Part shown: positions 7,136 through 17,162 of the stretch, one piece after another
How the letters are laid out: every line of letters starts with the position of its first letter
How positions within the stretch are numbered: the first letter of the stretch is position 1
DNA from: an uncultured Verrucomicrobiota bacterium
GTDB taxonomy: Bacteria; Verrucomicrobiota; Verrucomicrobiia; Limisphaerales; UBA9464
Reading direction: 5' to 3'
Assembly (NCBI GenBank): GCA_903922605.1
Contig: CAIXUG010000071.1
Coordinates: forward strand, 1-61,315
Length of the DNA: 61,315 nt
Translations under genes and position numbers: made by a program
The notes under the pieces: model-generated
Databases searched by the model: none
Seen by the model: the letters and a program-made list of their open reading frames with translations, nothing else
Told to the model about the DNA's origin: nothing

Positions 7136-8551
7136 TCACTTCAGAAACACCCCGGCGATGGCCGCGTTGAGGAGCGTGGCCATGAAGCCGACGAACAGGG
7201 CGCGTAAGCCGAGCCGGGCCAGGTCGGCCCGTCGCCCAGGGGCGATCGCCCCGATGCCGCCGAGCTGGATGCCGACCGAGGAGAAGTTCGCGAAACCCGT
7301 GAGGGCAAAGGCCGCGAGGGTGTAGGAGCGGACCGTCATGAAATCGGGCGTGGCCTTCCAGCCCTTCATCACGAGGTAGGCGTAGTGCTCGTTGATGGCC
7401 AGTTTGGCGCCCAGCAGGCTGCCGACCTTCGGCACGTCGGCGGTTTCAATGCCCATGAGGAAGGCCGCCGGCGAAAAGATCCATCCGAAGACCTTGGTAA
7501 TCGAGAGACCCTCGACCAATGCGCCGAGCACCGCATCGAACAGGGCCACGAACGCGATGAAAACGATGAGCATGGCCGCCACGTTCAGCGCGAGCTTCAG
7601 GCCGTCGGTCGTGCCGACCGCCGCCGCATCGATGCCGTTCACATAGGGGGATTTTTCACTGTGGGTGTGAACGGTGCCGGCGGTTTCGGGGTGGCCGACC
7701 TCAGGCATGAACAGTTTCGAGAGATAGAGGCTGCAGGGGCAGGCCATGATGCACGTCGTGAGCACCGCGACGGGATCGGCCCCATAGCTGATATAGACAA
7801 CCATCATCCCGCCGGAAATGTGCGCGAATCCGCTGGCCATGAGGGCGAACAGTTCCGAGTTCGTCATGCGGGACACGTAGGGTTTGACGATGAGCGGAGC
7901 TTCCGTCTGGCCCATGAACACGTTGGCCGAAACGGAGAGCGTCTCCGCGCCGCTGGTGCCCATGAGGTGCACCATCGCGCGGGCCATGAGCCTCACCACC
8001 CGTTGCAAGATGCCATAATGGTAAAGGACGGTGAAGAAGGCGGAGATGAACAGGATCGGCGGCAGCGCCTTGAAGGCGAAGATGAACAGGAACTCCTTGC
8101 CCGGATTCAGCGCGATATCGCCGGGCCGGGCGAGATTGCCGAACACGAATTCCGCGCCCTTGTCCGAAAAGCTGATGAACTGGACGACAACCTCTTTTGC
8201 GTACTCAAAGCCCCGATGCACCAGCGGCACCTTGAGCACCAGCACCGCCAGGATGACCTGCAGCGTGACACCCCAGCCAATCGTCCTCCAGTTCACGGCG
8301 CGAAGGTTCGTCGAGGCCAGGGCCACGAGGCCGAAAAAGCAGAAGATCCCGGTGAAAGCCTGACCACGCACCCCGATGACATCCCGCGATGCATAGGCGG
8401 CGAAACCCAGAATCAACACTCCGGCCGCGATGCCCAGTCGCCAGCTCAGGGGTGTCGGCGGGTATTTGGAATCCTCCGGAGGCGCGTCATGGCCGTCGGC
8501 GATGGCAGGAATGGGTTCGGGCGACTGCATCGGCGACGAGATTAACGGCAT
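7136..8551 (-). CDS. nupC: Concentrative nucleoside transporter (NupC/CNT family)
   Basis: A 471-residue inner-membrane protein with about 10-12 hydrophobic segments. It carries the CNT core: GAETLSVSANVFMGQTEAPL, then SRMTNSELFALMASGFAHIS and GG(M)MVVYISYGADP, and late FLMGIETADV and GFANFSSVGIQLG. The Q-T-E-A-P-L motif and the NFSS-G motif are the nucleoside- and cation-binding repeats. It imports nucleosides with H+ or Na+. The N-terminus is longer than in E. coli NupC by a polar lead; ATG 8551 or 8530 could be used. Its last 22 codons are duplicated as a relic at 4123-4190. It appears to be transcribed alone. Confidence 0.9.
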   Translation of the reverse strand: MPLISSPMQSPEPIPAIADGHDAPPEDSKYPPTPLSWRLGIAAGVLILGFAAYASRDVIGVRGQAFTGIFCFFGLVALASTNLRAVNWRTIGWGVTLQVILAVLVLKVPLVHRGFEYAKEVVVQFISFSDKGAEFVFGNLARPGDIALNPGKEFLFIFAFKALPPILFISAFFTVLYHYGILQRVVRLMARAMVHLMGTSGAETLSVSANVFMGQTEAPLIVKPYVSRMTNSELFALMASGFAHISGGMMVVYISYGADPVAVLTTCIMACPCSLYLSKLFMPEVGHPETAGTVHTHSEKSPYVNGIDAAAVGTTDGLKLALNVAAMLIVFIAFVALFDAVLGALVEGLSITKVFGWIFSPAAFLMGIETADVPKVGSLLGAKLAINEHYAYLVMKGWKATPDFMTVRSYTLAAFALTGFANFSSVGIQLGGIGAIAPGRRADLARLGLRALFVGFMATLLNAAIAGVFLK

Positions 8552-8610
8552 CGGGCAAGCCCGTCGAGCGTCAGGAGACAGTCTCTCACGATGGATTCTT
8601 CCATTTGCCT

Positions 8611-9450
8611 TCAGTGCGCCTTCGCAACCAGCTCGGCCAGCAGCTGGCAGACGGCGCGGGCCGAGGCGGGGCTCAGGTGCAGCCCATCGCTATAGGTCAT
8701 CTCCAGCCCCCGGCGTGCAGCTTCCCGGTTCAGATCAATCAGCCTCAGCCCCAGCTTGGCCGCCAGTTCATCCGCCTCGTTAGGAAGCTCCGGCTTGGCC
8801 GGATTTTCCCGGCCGACCGGCAGGCGCAGCAGGATCACTTCACAACCACGGCGGCGCAGTTCCGCCACCTCCTCGGCAAATTTCGGCTGCCAGGCGGAAG
8901 CGACCGCAGTGGTGGCCAGTACGGAGGCGGAGGGCGGGGGCAGAATTGCCGCCTGGGGGGCAGGTTCGTGCCGGCCTTTGAGCCAGGTGTACAGCAGCGT
9001 GGTGGGACGCGTGTCCGCACGGAGCCCGGGAACCCGGCCCGCCAGGGCAAATCCTGGTTCGTGCAAGGTGGCCAGCAGCGTCTCGTCGTTGGCATTCCAG
9101 GGTTTTCCGAGCCGGTGCACCTCGATGAAAATGCGCGGGGGCGGATTGTCCCGCGCCAGCACCAGGCGCAGGCCCAGCTCCGGGCCGGAACCATCCAGCG
9201 CCAGGTTGGCCAGGCTGGCCAGCGGCGTGCCGGCAAAATTTCCCACCAGCAGGCGGCCGCCAATGGAGGAACCGATGATGGCGTTGGACCGGGGCGCCTC
9301 AAACATCCACGCCTGTAACCGGATCAGGTTCGCCTGGAAATTGGTTTCGGCGAGCCCGGCCCGGGGCAGCCAGCGGTGCGCCAGCGTCCATACGCCGAGC
9401 GCCATCAGCGCGAGCAGCACGATCCAGAGGGGCTGGCGGGAGCGTTGCAT
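8611..9450 (-). CDS. SGNH/AlgX-like protein partner of the MBOAT acyltransferase
   Basis: A 279-residue protein with an N-terminal membrane anchor (PLWIVLLALMALGVWTLAHR) and a periplasmic domain of SGNH type. IIGSSIGGRLL replaces the GDSL block, and DGLHLSPASARAV supplies the terminal D-x-x-H catalytic block. Such proteins hand acyl groups from an MBOAT channel to a polysaccharide, as AlgJ/AlgX do for alginate. ATG 9450 lies one base after the MBOAT stop (TGA-A-ATG), which points to coupled translation and decides the start. The family is inferred from motifs and position; direct polymer identity is unknown. Confidence 0.7.
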   Translation of the reverse strand: MQRSRQPLWIVLLALMALGVWTLAHRWLPRAGLAETNFQANLIRLQAWMFEAPRSNAIIGSSIGGRLLVGNFAGTPLASLANLALDGSGPELGLRLVLARDNPPPRIFIEVHRLGKPWNANDETLLATLHEPGFALAGRVPGLRADTRPTTLLYTWLKGRHEPAPQAAILPPPSASVLATTAVASAWQPKFAEEVAELRRRGCEVILLRLPVGRENPAKPELPNEADELAAKLGLRLIDLNREAARRGLEMTYSDGLHLSPASARAVCQLLAELVAKAH

Positions 9451-9451
9451 T

Positions 9452-10888
9452 TCAGAACTGGAAATAGATGAAGTCGCCGGCCGAACCGGCATTGACCAGC
9501 GTCAGCCACAGCATCGCGGCATACAGCGCCGTTTCAACCCGCCGGGCCGCGGTGACCGGCCAGCGGGACCGCCACGCCCCCGACGCCGCCCACAGGTGCC
9601 ACCCGACCACCGGCAGCGAAAAGACCGCAACCACATAGAGCGCCTGCGCCTGGCCACCGCCCGGATTCGTGAACAGGCAGCGCCCGTAGGTCAGCACATC
9701 GCTGAAGTTGGGCAGCTTGAACAGCAGCCACAGGATGGAGACAACATTGAACACGACGAACGCCCGCAGACCGCCCACCCACGTCCAGCCGGCTTCGTCA
9801 TGGACCTTGTTTTGGCGGAACACAAAGCGTTCCGCCGCCAGCAGCAGTCCGTGGGCGCTCCCCCAGATCGCATAGCTCCAGGCCGCCCCGTGCCACAAAC
9901 CACCCAGGAACATCACGAGAAACAAGTTCACGTAGGTCCGGGCTTCGCCCAGGCGATTGCCGCCCAGCGGGATATACAGGTATTGCCGCAACCAGGTGCT
10001 GAGGCTGATGTGCCAGCGCCGCCAGAACTCGGTCACGCTGCGGCTGAGATACGGGAAATCGAAATTCAGGGGCAACTCGTAGCCAAACAGCTTGGCCAGC
10101 CCCTGGGCGATGAGCGAATAGCCGCCGAAATCCGCCAGAATCTGGAAGGAAAACGCATAGAGCAGCGCCAGCAGGTTGAGCCGGGGCAGCACCGTGAACT
10201 CGGGGTAATGCAGCGCCGCCGTGACATCCTTGAGATTGTCGGCCACGACCATTTTAAGGAAGAAGCCCAATACGAGCTTCCGGACCGCGCCGTTCCAGTC
10301 GATGTCGCGGAGCCGCTTGGGCCCAATCTGGTGCAAAAATTCGCCCGCCTTGACAATCGGGCCGGCGACCAGCTGCGGGAAAAACGCCTTGAAGAACCAG
10401 ACCTTGGCGTGGAACCAGCCGCATTCGCGTGCGTTCGTCGGCGCCGGCAGTCCCGCGAGGCCCGCCGCTCCCGCCCACCAGGCCTCCATCACCAGGCTGA
10501 TGCCCTGGAAGGTGTAAAATGAAATGCCGATGGGCAGCGGGATGCTCTGCTTCAGCGCCTCGGTCCATTCGGACGGCAGAAAGAGCCCGGCGAAGAGGGC
10601 GGCATATTTGTAAAAGCCCAGTGCCCCGAGATTGAAGCCCAGCCCGAGGGCCAGCGCCACCCGCCGGCGTGCCACCGGCATGCCCGGTGTCAGCAGTTGC
10701 TGGGCGCAAAGTCCGTTGATGAAAGTCGAGGCGGCCAGCAGCGGCAGCAGCGACGGGTTTCCCCAGCCGTAAAACACGAAACTGGCGAGCGTGAGCACGG
10801 CAACCTGCCAGCCGGCCCGACGGCCGGCATAATGCAGCACCCACACCAGGGGCAGAAAGAGGGCAAAGGACCAACTGTTGAACAGCAT
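9452..10888 (-). CDS. MBOAT family O-acyltransferase (AlgI-like)
   Basis: A 478-residue multi-pass protein beginning MLFNSWSFALFLPLVW, the usual AlgI-type start, which is why ATG 10888 is preferred to an upstream one. It has the core FWRRWHISLSTWLRQYLYIP followed by LGGNR and the membrane-embedded catalytic block GGLWHGAAWSYAIWG with the invariant His. It moves acyl (often acetyl) groups from cytosolic acyl-CoA across the inner membrane onto an exported polysaccharide. It is directly coupled to the SGNH protein and diverges from the Wzy-like gene, so it most likely decorates the polymer made by this locus. Confidence 0.92.
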   Translation of the reverse strand: MLFNSWSFALFLPLVWVLHYAGRRAGWQVAVLTLASFVFYGWGNPSLLPLLAASTFINGLCAQQLLTPGMPVARRRVALALGLGFNLGALGFYKYAALFAGLFLPSEWTEALKQSIPLPIGISFYTFQGISLVMEAWWAGAAGLAGLPAPTNARECGWFHAKVWFFKAFFPQLVAGPIVKAGEFLHQIGPKRLRDIDWNGAVRKLVLGFFLKMVVADNLKDVTAALHYPEFTVLPRLNLLALLYAFSFQILADFGGYSLIAQGLAKLFGYELPLNFDFPYLSRSVTEFWRRWHISLSTWLRQYLYIPLGGNRLGEARTYVNLFLVMFLGGLWHGAAWSYAIWGSAHGLLLAAERFVFRQNKVHDEAGWTWVGGLRAFVVFNVVSILWLLFKLPNFSDVLTYGRCLFTNPGGGQAQALYVVAVFSLPVVGWHLWAASGAWRSRWPVTAARRVETALYAAMLWLTLVNAGSAGDFIYFQF

Positions 10889-10970
10889 GGCGGAGCGATC
10901 ACAGACCGCAGTGGCCGAATCCAACGCGACCCCGCCAAACGGAACAAGCCGTTTCACCGCAAGAACGCGG

Positions 10971-10999
10971 TTGCCGGTGCCCGCCGTTATCTGTAGCTA
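10971..10999 (+). promoter_or_regulatory. Sigma-70-like promoter for the Wzy-like gene
   Basis: TTGCCG at 10971-10976 and TAGCTA at 10994-10999 are separated by 17 bp in the divergent region 10889-11009. The expected transcript start falls about 4 bases before ATG 11010, so the mRNA would be almost leaderless. Predicted by eye only. Confidence 0.4.
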
Positions 11000-11009
11000 A
11001 GGGCCAAGC

Positions 11010-12530
11010 ATGTCCGCCTTTGCCCGCCAGCTCCAGTTTGAGCGCCTGATGTGGTTCGCCGCCTTCTTTGTGGGGCTGGTCGTGATCTCGATGATCCTGA
11101 CCACCGGCAACTACATGGTGATCATGCTGGTGGGCGGCATTGCCTGGATGGCCTTGCTCCCCTACCACGCCAAGCTCGCCCTCACGCTGGGGGTGACCAA
11201 TTTCAGCTCGGCCCTGATCCTGCCCTTTTTTCCCGGACGACCCGCGATCTGGGAATTTGCGGCCTTGCTGGCCTGGTCAGGCTTGGTCGTCACCTTCTGC
11301 CTCCGTGAGCAGGCGCCGGACTATGGCCAGCAGCTGCGCAAAAATCGGCTGACCCTGCTGGGCCTCCTCGGATATGTCGGCATCCTGTGCATGCTGATTG
11401 CGGTCCATGGCACGGGCCTGAACGTGTTCGGGTCGGATCAGATCGGTGGCCGGGTGTACTACCAGCAGATCGCCTCCGCCATTTTTCCGATCCTGTTCCT
11501 GGCAATCCCCCTGACCGGGGATCAGATCGTCAAGCTCTACACCTGGCAGTGCCTCCTGAGCCTCACCTTCATCATCTCCGATCTGGCGTTGGCCACGGGT
11601 GTCGGCAGCAAGCTCTGGTTCCTGCTCTACTTCTTTGGCGTGTCCAATGACAGCCTGACCTTTGAAAGCCAGGCCCTGGTCGGCGGTCTGCGGCGCTTCC
11701 AATCCCTGGCCATTGTCGGGCAGGCCTCCATCTTTCTGCTGCTGACACGGGTCAACCTCAGCCGGTTCCTGAGCCGTTCGTTCTTCTGGCTGTGCCCCCT
11801 CGGCCTGCTCCTGTTCAGCATCGGTGCGGCCGGCGGTCATCGCGGCCTGCTGGTGCTGCTGTTCCTGACCCTGCTTGGCTGCATGTACGGCCAGCGCTTC
11901 CTGACGATTCCGAGGCTGTTAGGCGGCCTCGTGATCGGTGCCCTGGTGCTGAGTTCGGCTTACTCCTTTGCGCGGGAGCTGCCTCTGTCCGTGCAGCGCA
12001 CCCTCTCGCTGCTCCCCGGGATTGATGTCGATCCCATCGCGGCCGATGACGGTGAGGCGACCTTTGGCGGTCGCCTCCTCATGCGCAGCGTCGGCTGGCA
12101 GGTCGCTCCTCACTATCTGTGGGTCGGCCGGGGCTTCGGCTACAATTACAACGTGGTTCCGTCACCGGAATATGATCCTTACGGCTTCATCCGGGAAAAT
12201 CTGGAGGTCGGCCGTTTTTACAACGGTTTCATCGGTCTCCTGGTCAACACCGGCGTGCCCGGGACGGTGTTCTGTTCCCTGTTCCTGCTGGGAACTTCCT
12301 GGCTCGCCGTGAAGGCGCTCCGGCATTTGCGCCGTCATGGTTGCAACGACGGCCTCGCCCGGCTCACCTGCGTGCTCGCCTCCAACTGGCTGGCCAATGT
12401 CATCTTCTTCTATCTGTTGCACGGCGACAGTGAATTCGCCCTCCGCACGTTCGCGCTTCAGGCGGGCCTGCTCATGGCGTGCACCCGCCTGCGCTTCCAG
12501 GCTTTCGAGAACCTGCCGGAATCGACGTGA
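11010..12530 (+). CDS. O-antigen ligase/polymerase-like membrane protein (Wzy/WaaL type)
   Basis: A 506-residue protein with about 11-12 hydrophobic segments. The large periplasmic loop about 330-400 includes RLLMRSVGWQVAPHYLWVGR, GFGYNYN and YNGFIGLLVNTGVPGTV, the pattern of the O-antigen ligase/Wzy superfamily (Wzy_C): a conserved R-x-x-x-W near the loop start, then a G-x-G and a late H/N-rich turn. It would polymerise or ligate an exported glycan. It overlaps the next glycosyltransferase by 4 bp (GTGA), so both belong to one operon. Which of the two reactions it does cannot be told. Confidence 0.8.
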   Translation: MSAFARQLQFERLMWFAAFFVGLVVISMILTTGNYMVIMLVGGIAWMALLPYHAKLALTLGVTNFSSALILPFFPGRPAIWEFAALLAWSGLVVTFCLREQAPDYGQQLRKNRLTLLGLLGYVGILCMLIAVHGTGLNVFGSDQIGGRVYYQQIASAIFPILFLAIPLTGDQIVKLYTWQCLLSLTFIISDLALATGVGSKLWFLLYFFGVSNDSLTFESQALVGGLRRFQSLAIVGQASIFLLLTRVNLSRFLSRSFFWLCPLGLLLFSIGAAGGHRGLLVLLFLTLLGCMYGQRFLTIPRLLGGLVIGALVLSSAYSFARELPLSVQRTLSLLPGIDVDPIAADDGEATFGGRLLMRSVGWQVAPHYLWVGRGFGYNYNVVPSPEYDPYGFIRENLEVGRFYNGFIGLLVNTGVPGTVFCSLFLLGTSWLAVKALRHLRRHGCNDGLARLTCVLASNWLANVIFFYLLHGDSEFALRTFALQAGLLMACTRLRFQAFENLPEST

Positions 12531-13648
12531 CCCCGCGTCCGACCCTCTCAGTCCTGCACCTGGTCGGCGCGACTGGCGACCATGGCGGCATCCTGTCAGT
12601 CATCCGGGCGTTGTCCCAGGCCACCCGTGACTCGGCCCATCACGTCGTCTGGGTCAATTCCCGTTTCGGCCAAAGCCGCCAGCCCGCACTGGAGCTGCGC
12701 CGAAACCCGCACACGCTGGACGAGGATTCCAACCACCTCCGCCTGCTCCTGCAGAACCTCCGCGCCTGGCCTGCGTTGCAACGGTTGCTCCGCAAGGAGC
12801 GGTTCGATGTCGTCCACGCGCACACACGCGGGTCGTTGCCGCTGGCCCTGCTGCTCGCACTTTCCCGTCCGGTCCTCTTTACCAATCACGCCTATGCCAG
12901 CAGGGCCGGGCTTTACCGCTTCGCCGCCCGGCAGCGCCGGATGCGGACCGTCCTGCTCACGCCGAACATGGCGCGTCACTACGGTCTGTCCCCCAGCCCG
13001 GGCCGCATCGAGACCGTGTCCGAGTGCTGTGGCGACCCGTGGTTCCAACGCGCCCTCTCTCCGCCCCAAAGCATGCCGCCCCCGGGTTTTCTGCGGCTGG
13101 TCGGCGTCGGCAATCTGGTCCGCTGGAAAAAGTGGGACCTGGCCGTCCGCGCCTTCGCCTCCCTGCCGCCAGAATCACGAAGCCGCCTCCGTTTCCAGCT
13201 CTGGGGGCCGGTCCCGGAGGACACCGACGCCCAAGTCTTCGCGGCGGAACTGGCCGGCCTGATTGCGGAACTGAAGCTCACCCCGCTCGTGACCCTCGCC
13301 GGCGCCACGAACGATGTCCCGGCGGTCTTGGCCGAAGCCGACGCATTCCTCCTGCCCTCGACGAACGAACCCTGCTCGGTTGCGCTCATCGAGGCGCTGG
13401 CGAGCGGCCGGCCGGTGGTCGCCAGCCGCAGCGGCGGCAACGTGGACATCGTCCGCGAGGGCCGGACCGGACTGCTGTTTGAACCGGACGACGTGGAGGA
13501 TCTCGCCGCCCAACTGCGACGTCTGCTCGACGGCACCTTTGCCCCGGCGGCGCCGGCGGAAATTCGCGAGAGCGTGCGCCGGCGTTCCGCCACGGTGGTG
13601 GGGGCCCAATATCTGCAGATCTACCGGGAGCTCGCCGCCGCGCGCTGA
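12527..13648 (+). CDS. Glycosyltransferase family 4 (group 1)
   Basis: A 373-residue GT-B enzyme. The N-terminal half has the acceptor-side pattern ([19 protein letters not shown] and [17 protein letters not shown]). The C-terminal half has the sugar-nucleotide site: [20 protein letters not shown], an E-x7-E motif ([20 protein letters not shown]) and the G-G-N after it. GTG 12527 overlaps the stop of the Wzy-like gene (GTGA) and starts the protein at [11 protein letters not shown]; an upstream ATG at 12479 would add 16 residues inside the preceding gene. It probably adds a sugar during synthesis of the local exopolysaccharide. Its 3' end overlaps the convergent oxidoreductase by 28 bp. Confidence 0.88.
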   Translation: MTPRPTLSVLHLVGATGDHGGILSVIRALSQATRDSAHHVVWVNSRFGQSRQPALELRRNPHTLDEDSNHLRLLLQNLRAWPALQRLLRKERFDVVHAHTRGSLPLALLLALSRPVLFTNHAYASRAGLYRFAARQRRMRTVLLTPNMARHYGLSPSPGRIETVSECCGDPWFQRALSPPQSMPPPGFLRLVGVGNLVRWKKWDLAVRAFASLPPESRSRLRFQLWGPVPEDTDAQVFAAELAGLIAELKLTPLVTLAGATNDVPAVLAEADAFLLPSTNEPCSVALIEALASGRPVVASRSGGNVDIVREGRTGLLFEPDDVEDLAAQLRRLLDGTFAPAAPAEIRESVRRRSATVVGAQYLQIYRELAAAR

Positions 13649-15060
13649 ATCTCCTTCAGCTTCGCCGCATCGGGATGCGCCTTGTAAAAGTCGTCCAGCG
13701 GGAAGCAGCCGCTCACCAGTCCGTTGCGGGGACCGGTGGTGCAATCGCTGAAGGTGCGGCAAATCTTCCGGCGCTGCAGCGGCTGGGCCGCGAGGATGTC
13801 GCGTGGCAGTTCGGGATAGCTCAGGACCGTGCGACCGAGGCCGATGAAATCCACATTCCCCGCCGCCAGCTGGGCGTCAGCGACATTGGGGAGCCATTCC
13901 TGCAGGTAGCTGTACGCGGAGCCGACGAGCAGCAGTTCGGGAAATTCCCGCTTCACCCGCGCCACCGCGTTGAGCTGCCGCGCCACGCCCACCAACGGGT
14001 CTTCCGGCGGCAGATAGCCATCGCTGGGCGGCACCGATGCCGGACGTTGCAGGTGCGGATTGTAATACGGGCTGGCCGCCGTGAGGCAGACCAGCCGGAT
14101 GTCCAGCTCGCTCAGCAACCGCAGGAAGGCCAGCGGTTCGGCCCACGCGATCCGGGCCGGTTCATCCGGATCACCGCCGAACGCATACGGATAGGGTCCG
14201 GTCCACGGCACCGGCACGCCAACGCCTTCCAGCCCCTGTTGAAAGGGCAGCTGGTCAAAGAGGCTCAGGCGGACGCCAATCTCCAGGCCCGGCGCGTCCC
14301 GACGGATGCCGTCCACAATCTCCCGGAGGAATCGCGTGCGGTTCTCCAGCGAGCCTCCGTAACGCCCTGGGCGTTCCACCGCACTGAGCAGCTCGTGCCC
14401 GAGATAACCGTGGCAGTGCTTCACATCCACGAAATCAAAACCGGCCTGCTGCGCGTGCACGGCGGCCCGCACAAAATCGGTGACCAGGTCCGAAAGCTCC
14501 CGGTCGCCCAGCACCGCCGCATCGCTCGTGATACCGGCCCGACCATCAAGAATGGGATGCCGGTAGGCGATGCGCGGTTCGATCTGCTTGGGATCGTTCG
14601 GCCGCGACCAGCGACCGGAATGGGTGAGCTGCACTCCGATCAGCAGGTCGTCCGTGGTTCCTTGCCGCGCGTGCTCAGCGACTAGCAGTTCGCGCAACTC
14701 CGCGAGGCCCGGAAGATTGGCCTCCGAGAACACCAGTTGGCGCGGATTGGCCCGCCCGTCGTGGCGGACGGCCATCGCCTCGCCGCCCCAGATAAGCTTG
14801 GCCCCGCTCTGCCCAAACCGCTGCCAGCGGCGGCGCACCAGGTCCGTCGGCTGGCCGTCGGCCGTCGCGTCCCAGCCCTCCATCGGCAGGATGGCGAAAC
14901 GATTGCCAATCACCCGCGCCGTGGCGGCTCCCAACCGGCAGGCCCCGGCGAAATGCACGGGATCGGGCACTTCCGAAACGGGCAGATCCAGGCCCAGTTC
15001 GGCAAGCCGGTCCTGAAAATCAGGCACCGACTTGAACTGGGCGAGCTTGGGGAATTTCAT
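13621..15060 (-). CDS. Old Yellow Enzyme family NADH:flavin oxidoreductase
   Basis: A 479-residue TIM-barrel flavoprotein. Recognisable blocks are [11 protein letters not shown] (flavin loop), [13 protein letters not shown], the active-site [19 protein letters not shown] with its H-x-C-H in place of the usual H-x-[21 protein letters not shown], and near the end [15 protein letters not shown]. After the barrel is a Cys cluster C-x5-C-x11-C ([19 protein letters not shown]). It differs from the 4Fe-4S motif of dienoyl-CoA reductases (C-x2-C-x3-C-x11-C), so metal binding is uncertain. ATG 15060 is chosen because upstream residues are low-complexity. Substrate unknown; convergent with the glycosyltransferase. 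Confidence 0.88.
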   Translation of the reverse strand: MKFPKLAQFKSVPDFQDRLAELGLDLPVSEVPDPVHFAGACRLGAATARVIGNRFAILPMEGWDATADGQPTDLVRRRWQRFGQSGAKLIWGGEAMAVRHDGRANPRQLVFSEANLPGLAELRELLVAEHARQGTTDDLLIGVQLTHSGRWSRPNDPKQIEPRIAYRHPILDGRAGITSDAAVLGDRELSDLVTDFVRAAVHAQQAGFDFVDVKHCHGYLGHELLSAVERPGRYGGSLENRTRFLREIVDGIRRDAPGLEIGVRLSLFDQLPFQQGLEGVGVPVPWTGPYPYAFGGDPDEPARIAWAEPLAFLRLLSELDIRLVCLTAASPYYNPHLQRPASVPPSDGYLPPEDPLVGVARQLNAVARVKREFPELLLVGSAYSYLQEWLPNVADAQLAAGNVDFIGLGRTVLSYPELPRDILAAQPLQRRKICRTFSDCTTGPRNGLVSGCFPLDDFYKAHPDAAKLKEIQRAAASSR

Positions 15061-15148
15061 CGCTTGCGAGTGAAACCAAAACCGGCGTGAAAACGAAGCC
15101 TGAAGCCGCCACTCGCAACTCTCTGCCCTCGTTTTTGTCCCCATCGCA

Positions 15149-15221
15149 ATCTTACTCCTACTCTTACTCCTAATCGCGGAAAGCAGATGATTATGATGAG
15201 GATGAAGAGTAAGATTAGGAT
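15149..15221. repeat. Imperfect inverted repeat of TCTTACTC-type simple sequence
   Basis: The left arm 15149-15176 and the complement of the right arm 15188 onward agree at about 21 of 28 positions (AATCTTACTC ... TAATC), with an 11-nt loop. It lies in the divergent space between the oxidoreductase and the kinase-MurQ gene. The rest of 15061-15284 shows no gene. Confidence 0.45.
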
Positions 15222-15284
15222 CTTGCCCCCTGCCCCTCCTCCTCCACCTTGCCCGCACGCCACGGAACCGCCCATGCTCCCGCC

Positions 15285-17114
15285 ATGTCCGACACGCCTG
15301 TCTTCCTCGGTCTCGAATGCGGCGGCACCCGCACGGTGGCCCTCGCTGCCGATGCCGGCCTGAAGCAGCTCGCCCGCGTGGAAGCCGGCCCGGCCAACCT
15401 TCGCCTCGTTACGGACGCCCAGCTCGTCGCGCACTTCCGCGCGTTGCGCCGGCAACTGCCCGCACCCGGAGCGATTGGGGTCGGCATGGCCGGGGTCCGC
15501 GATGCCGCCGATTGCTCACGGGTGGAACGTGCCTTGGAAGCGGCGTGGCCCGCTGTGCCCCGGCGCGTGGACCACGACCTCGAATCCGCGCTTGCCGCCG
15601 CCGAACTCGACGCCCCCGGCAACCCCCCGGCAGCCCGGGTCATTGTGCTCAGCGGCACCGGCTCCTGCTGCTATGGTCGCAATGCCCAGGGAAGCATCGC
15701 CAAGGTCGGTGGCTGGGGACATCTGCTCGGCGATCGTGGGAGCGGCTACCATATCGTGCACCGGAGCCTCTGTGACACGATCACCACCCTGGACCGCCAG
15801 CGGCGGTTCGGGCGGTTCGGGCAGCGGGTGTTGCGCGCCTTGCAACTCACCGAACCCAACGGGCTCATCGCGTGGATGCAGGAAGCTTCCAAGACGGAGA
15901 TCGCGGCATTGGCTCCCGAGGTTTTTGCGGCCGCCAAAGAGGGCGACAAACTCATCCGCGACCTGTTGACTTCCTTCGCCTGGACTCTGGCCACGGATGC
16001 GACGGCCTGTGCCCGGCATCTGGTCCGCGCCGGAAAGCGCGTCGAGTTCGTGCTCACCGGCAGCGTGCTGTTGCGGCAACCCGCGTTTGCCCGCTCCGTG
16101 GCCCGCCGCCTCCGCGCGGAATGGCCGGGAGCGAGGGTCGTCACTCTGGCCCGGGAATCCGTCTGGGGCGCAGTCGCGATGGCCCGCACGGCGGGGGCCA
16201 GCCCGGTAACGAAGCCCATCCGTTCGCTCCGCGCCCCAAAGCAGAATCCGGGCGATTCCAAGCATTCGTCCATTCCGTCCTCGCGCAAACTCTCTCCCAC
16301 GGAATGCCGCAACCCGCGTTCCACGAACCTCGACCGGTTATCGCTACCCGAGGCGCTGGAACTGATGTGGTCGGAAGAGGCGAAGATTCCTGACGCCCTG
16401 CGCACCCAGCGGCAGCCGGTCGGGAAACTGATCCGGCTCGTGGTGCGCGCCTTCCAATCGGGCGGCCGGCTCTTCTACGTCGGGGCGGGCACGAGCGGCC
16501 GTCTGGGCGTGCTGGATGCGAGTGAATGCCCGCCCACCTTCCGCACTGCTCCGGAACAGGTTCAGGGCATCATGGCCGGCGGAGTCAGGGCGTTGCATTC
16601 GGCGGTGGAAGGTGCCGAGGACGATGCGGAGGCGGGCGGGCGCGCCCTGGAATTTCGCGCAGTCGGCAAAAAGGATGTGGTGGTCGGCCTCGCGGCCAGC
16701 GGCCGCACCCCCTTTGTCTGGGGTGCCCTCGCGGAAGCGCGCCGGCGCGGCGCGAAGACGGCCCTGATCTGCTTCAACCCGCATCTCACCTTCGCCCGGG
16801 GCCAGAGGCCCGACGTGCTCATCGCGCCCGATCTCGGGCCGGAAGTGCTGACGGGCTCGACCCGCCTGAAAGCGGGCACGGCGACCAAACTCATCCTGAA
16901 CGCCGTGACCACGCTGGCCATGGTGCGGCTCGGCAAAGTCATCGGAAACCTGATGGTGGACCTGAATCCTTCGAACGAGAAACTGCGCAACCGGGCGACG
17001 CGGATCGTCGCCGAACTGACCGGGGCCGATTACGCCGTGGCCAGGGAAACACTCGAAATCCACCACTGGGTCGTGCCGCACGCGATCCATGAGCTGGGGC
17101 GCGCGCACCTTTAG
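15285..17114 (+). CDS. murQ: Fusion of BadF/BcrA-type sugar kinase and MurNAc-6-phosphate etherase (MurQ)
   Basis: A 609-residue fusion. Residues 1-300 are an ASKHA kinase of the BadF/BadG/BcrA/BcrD family, as in N-acetylglucosamine kinase and Mur[15 protein letters not shown] (phosphate 1), [10 protein letters not shown] and [18 protein letters not shown]. After a Pro/Ser linker (about 305-345) comes Mur[21 protein letters not shown] (SIS sugar-phosphate site and first catalytic Glu), [11 protein letters not shown] (second Glu) and [17 protein letters not shown]. The MurQ end is shorter than the E. coli protein, lacking its last helical bundle. The enzyme could phosphorylate MurNAc and then split the lactyl ether to GlcNAc-6-P, two steps of wall recycling in one chain. 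ATG 15285 gives the kinase its normal start. Confidence 0.9.
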   Translation: MSDTPVFLGLECGGTRTVALAADAGLKQLARVEAGPANLRLVTDAQLVAHFRALRRQLPAPGAIGVGMAGVRDAADCSRVERALEAAWPAVPRRVDHDLESALAAAELDAPGNPPAARVIVLSGTGSCCYGRNAQGSIAKVGGWGHLLGDRGSGYHIVHRSLCDTITTLDRQRRFGRFGQRVLRALQLTEPNGLIAWMQEASKTEIAALAPEVFAAAKEGDKLIRDLLTSFAWTLATDATACARHLVRAGKRVEFVLTGSVLLRQPAFARSVARRLRAEWPGARVVTLARESVWGAVAMARTAGASPVTKPIRSLRAPKQNPGDSKHSSIPSSRKLSPTECRNPRSTNLDRLSLPEALELMWSEEAKIPDALRTQRQPVGKLIRLVVRAFQSGGRLFYVGAGTSGRLGVLDASECPPTFRTAPEQVQGIMAGGVRALHSAVEGAEDDAEAGGRALEFRAVGKKDVVVGLAASGRTPFVWGALAEARRRGAKTALICFNPHLTFARGQRPDVLIAPDLGPEVLTGSTRLKAGTATKLILNAVTTLAMVRLGKVIGNLMVDLNPSNEKLRNRATRIVAELTGADYAVARETLEIHHWVVPHAIHELGRAHL

Positions 17115-17162
17115 GTGCAAATTCGTCACTTCCCAGTGTTTCACCGGGGCGCTTAGCTCCCC

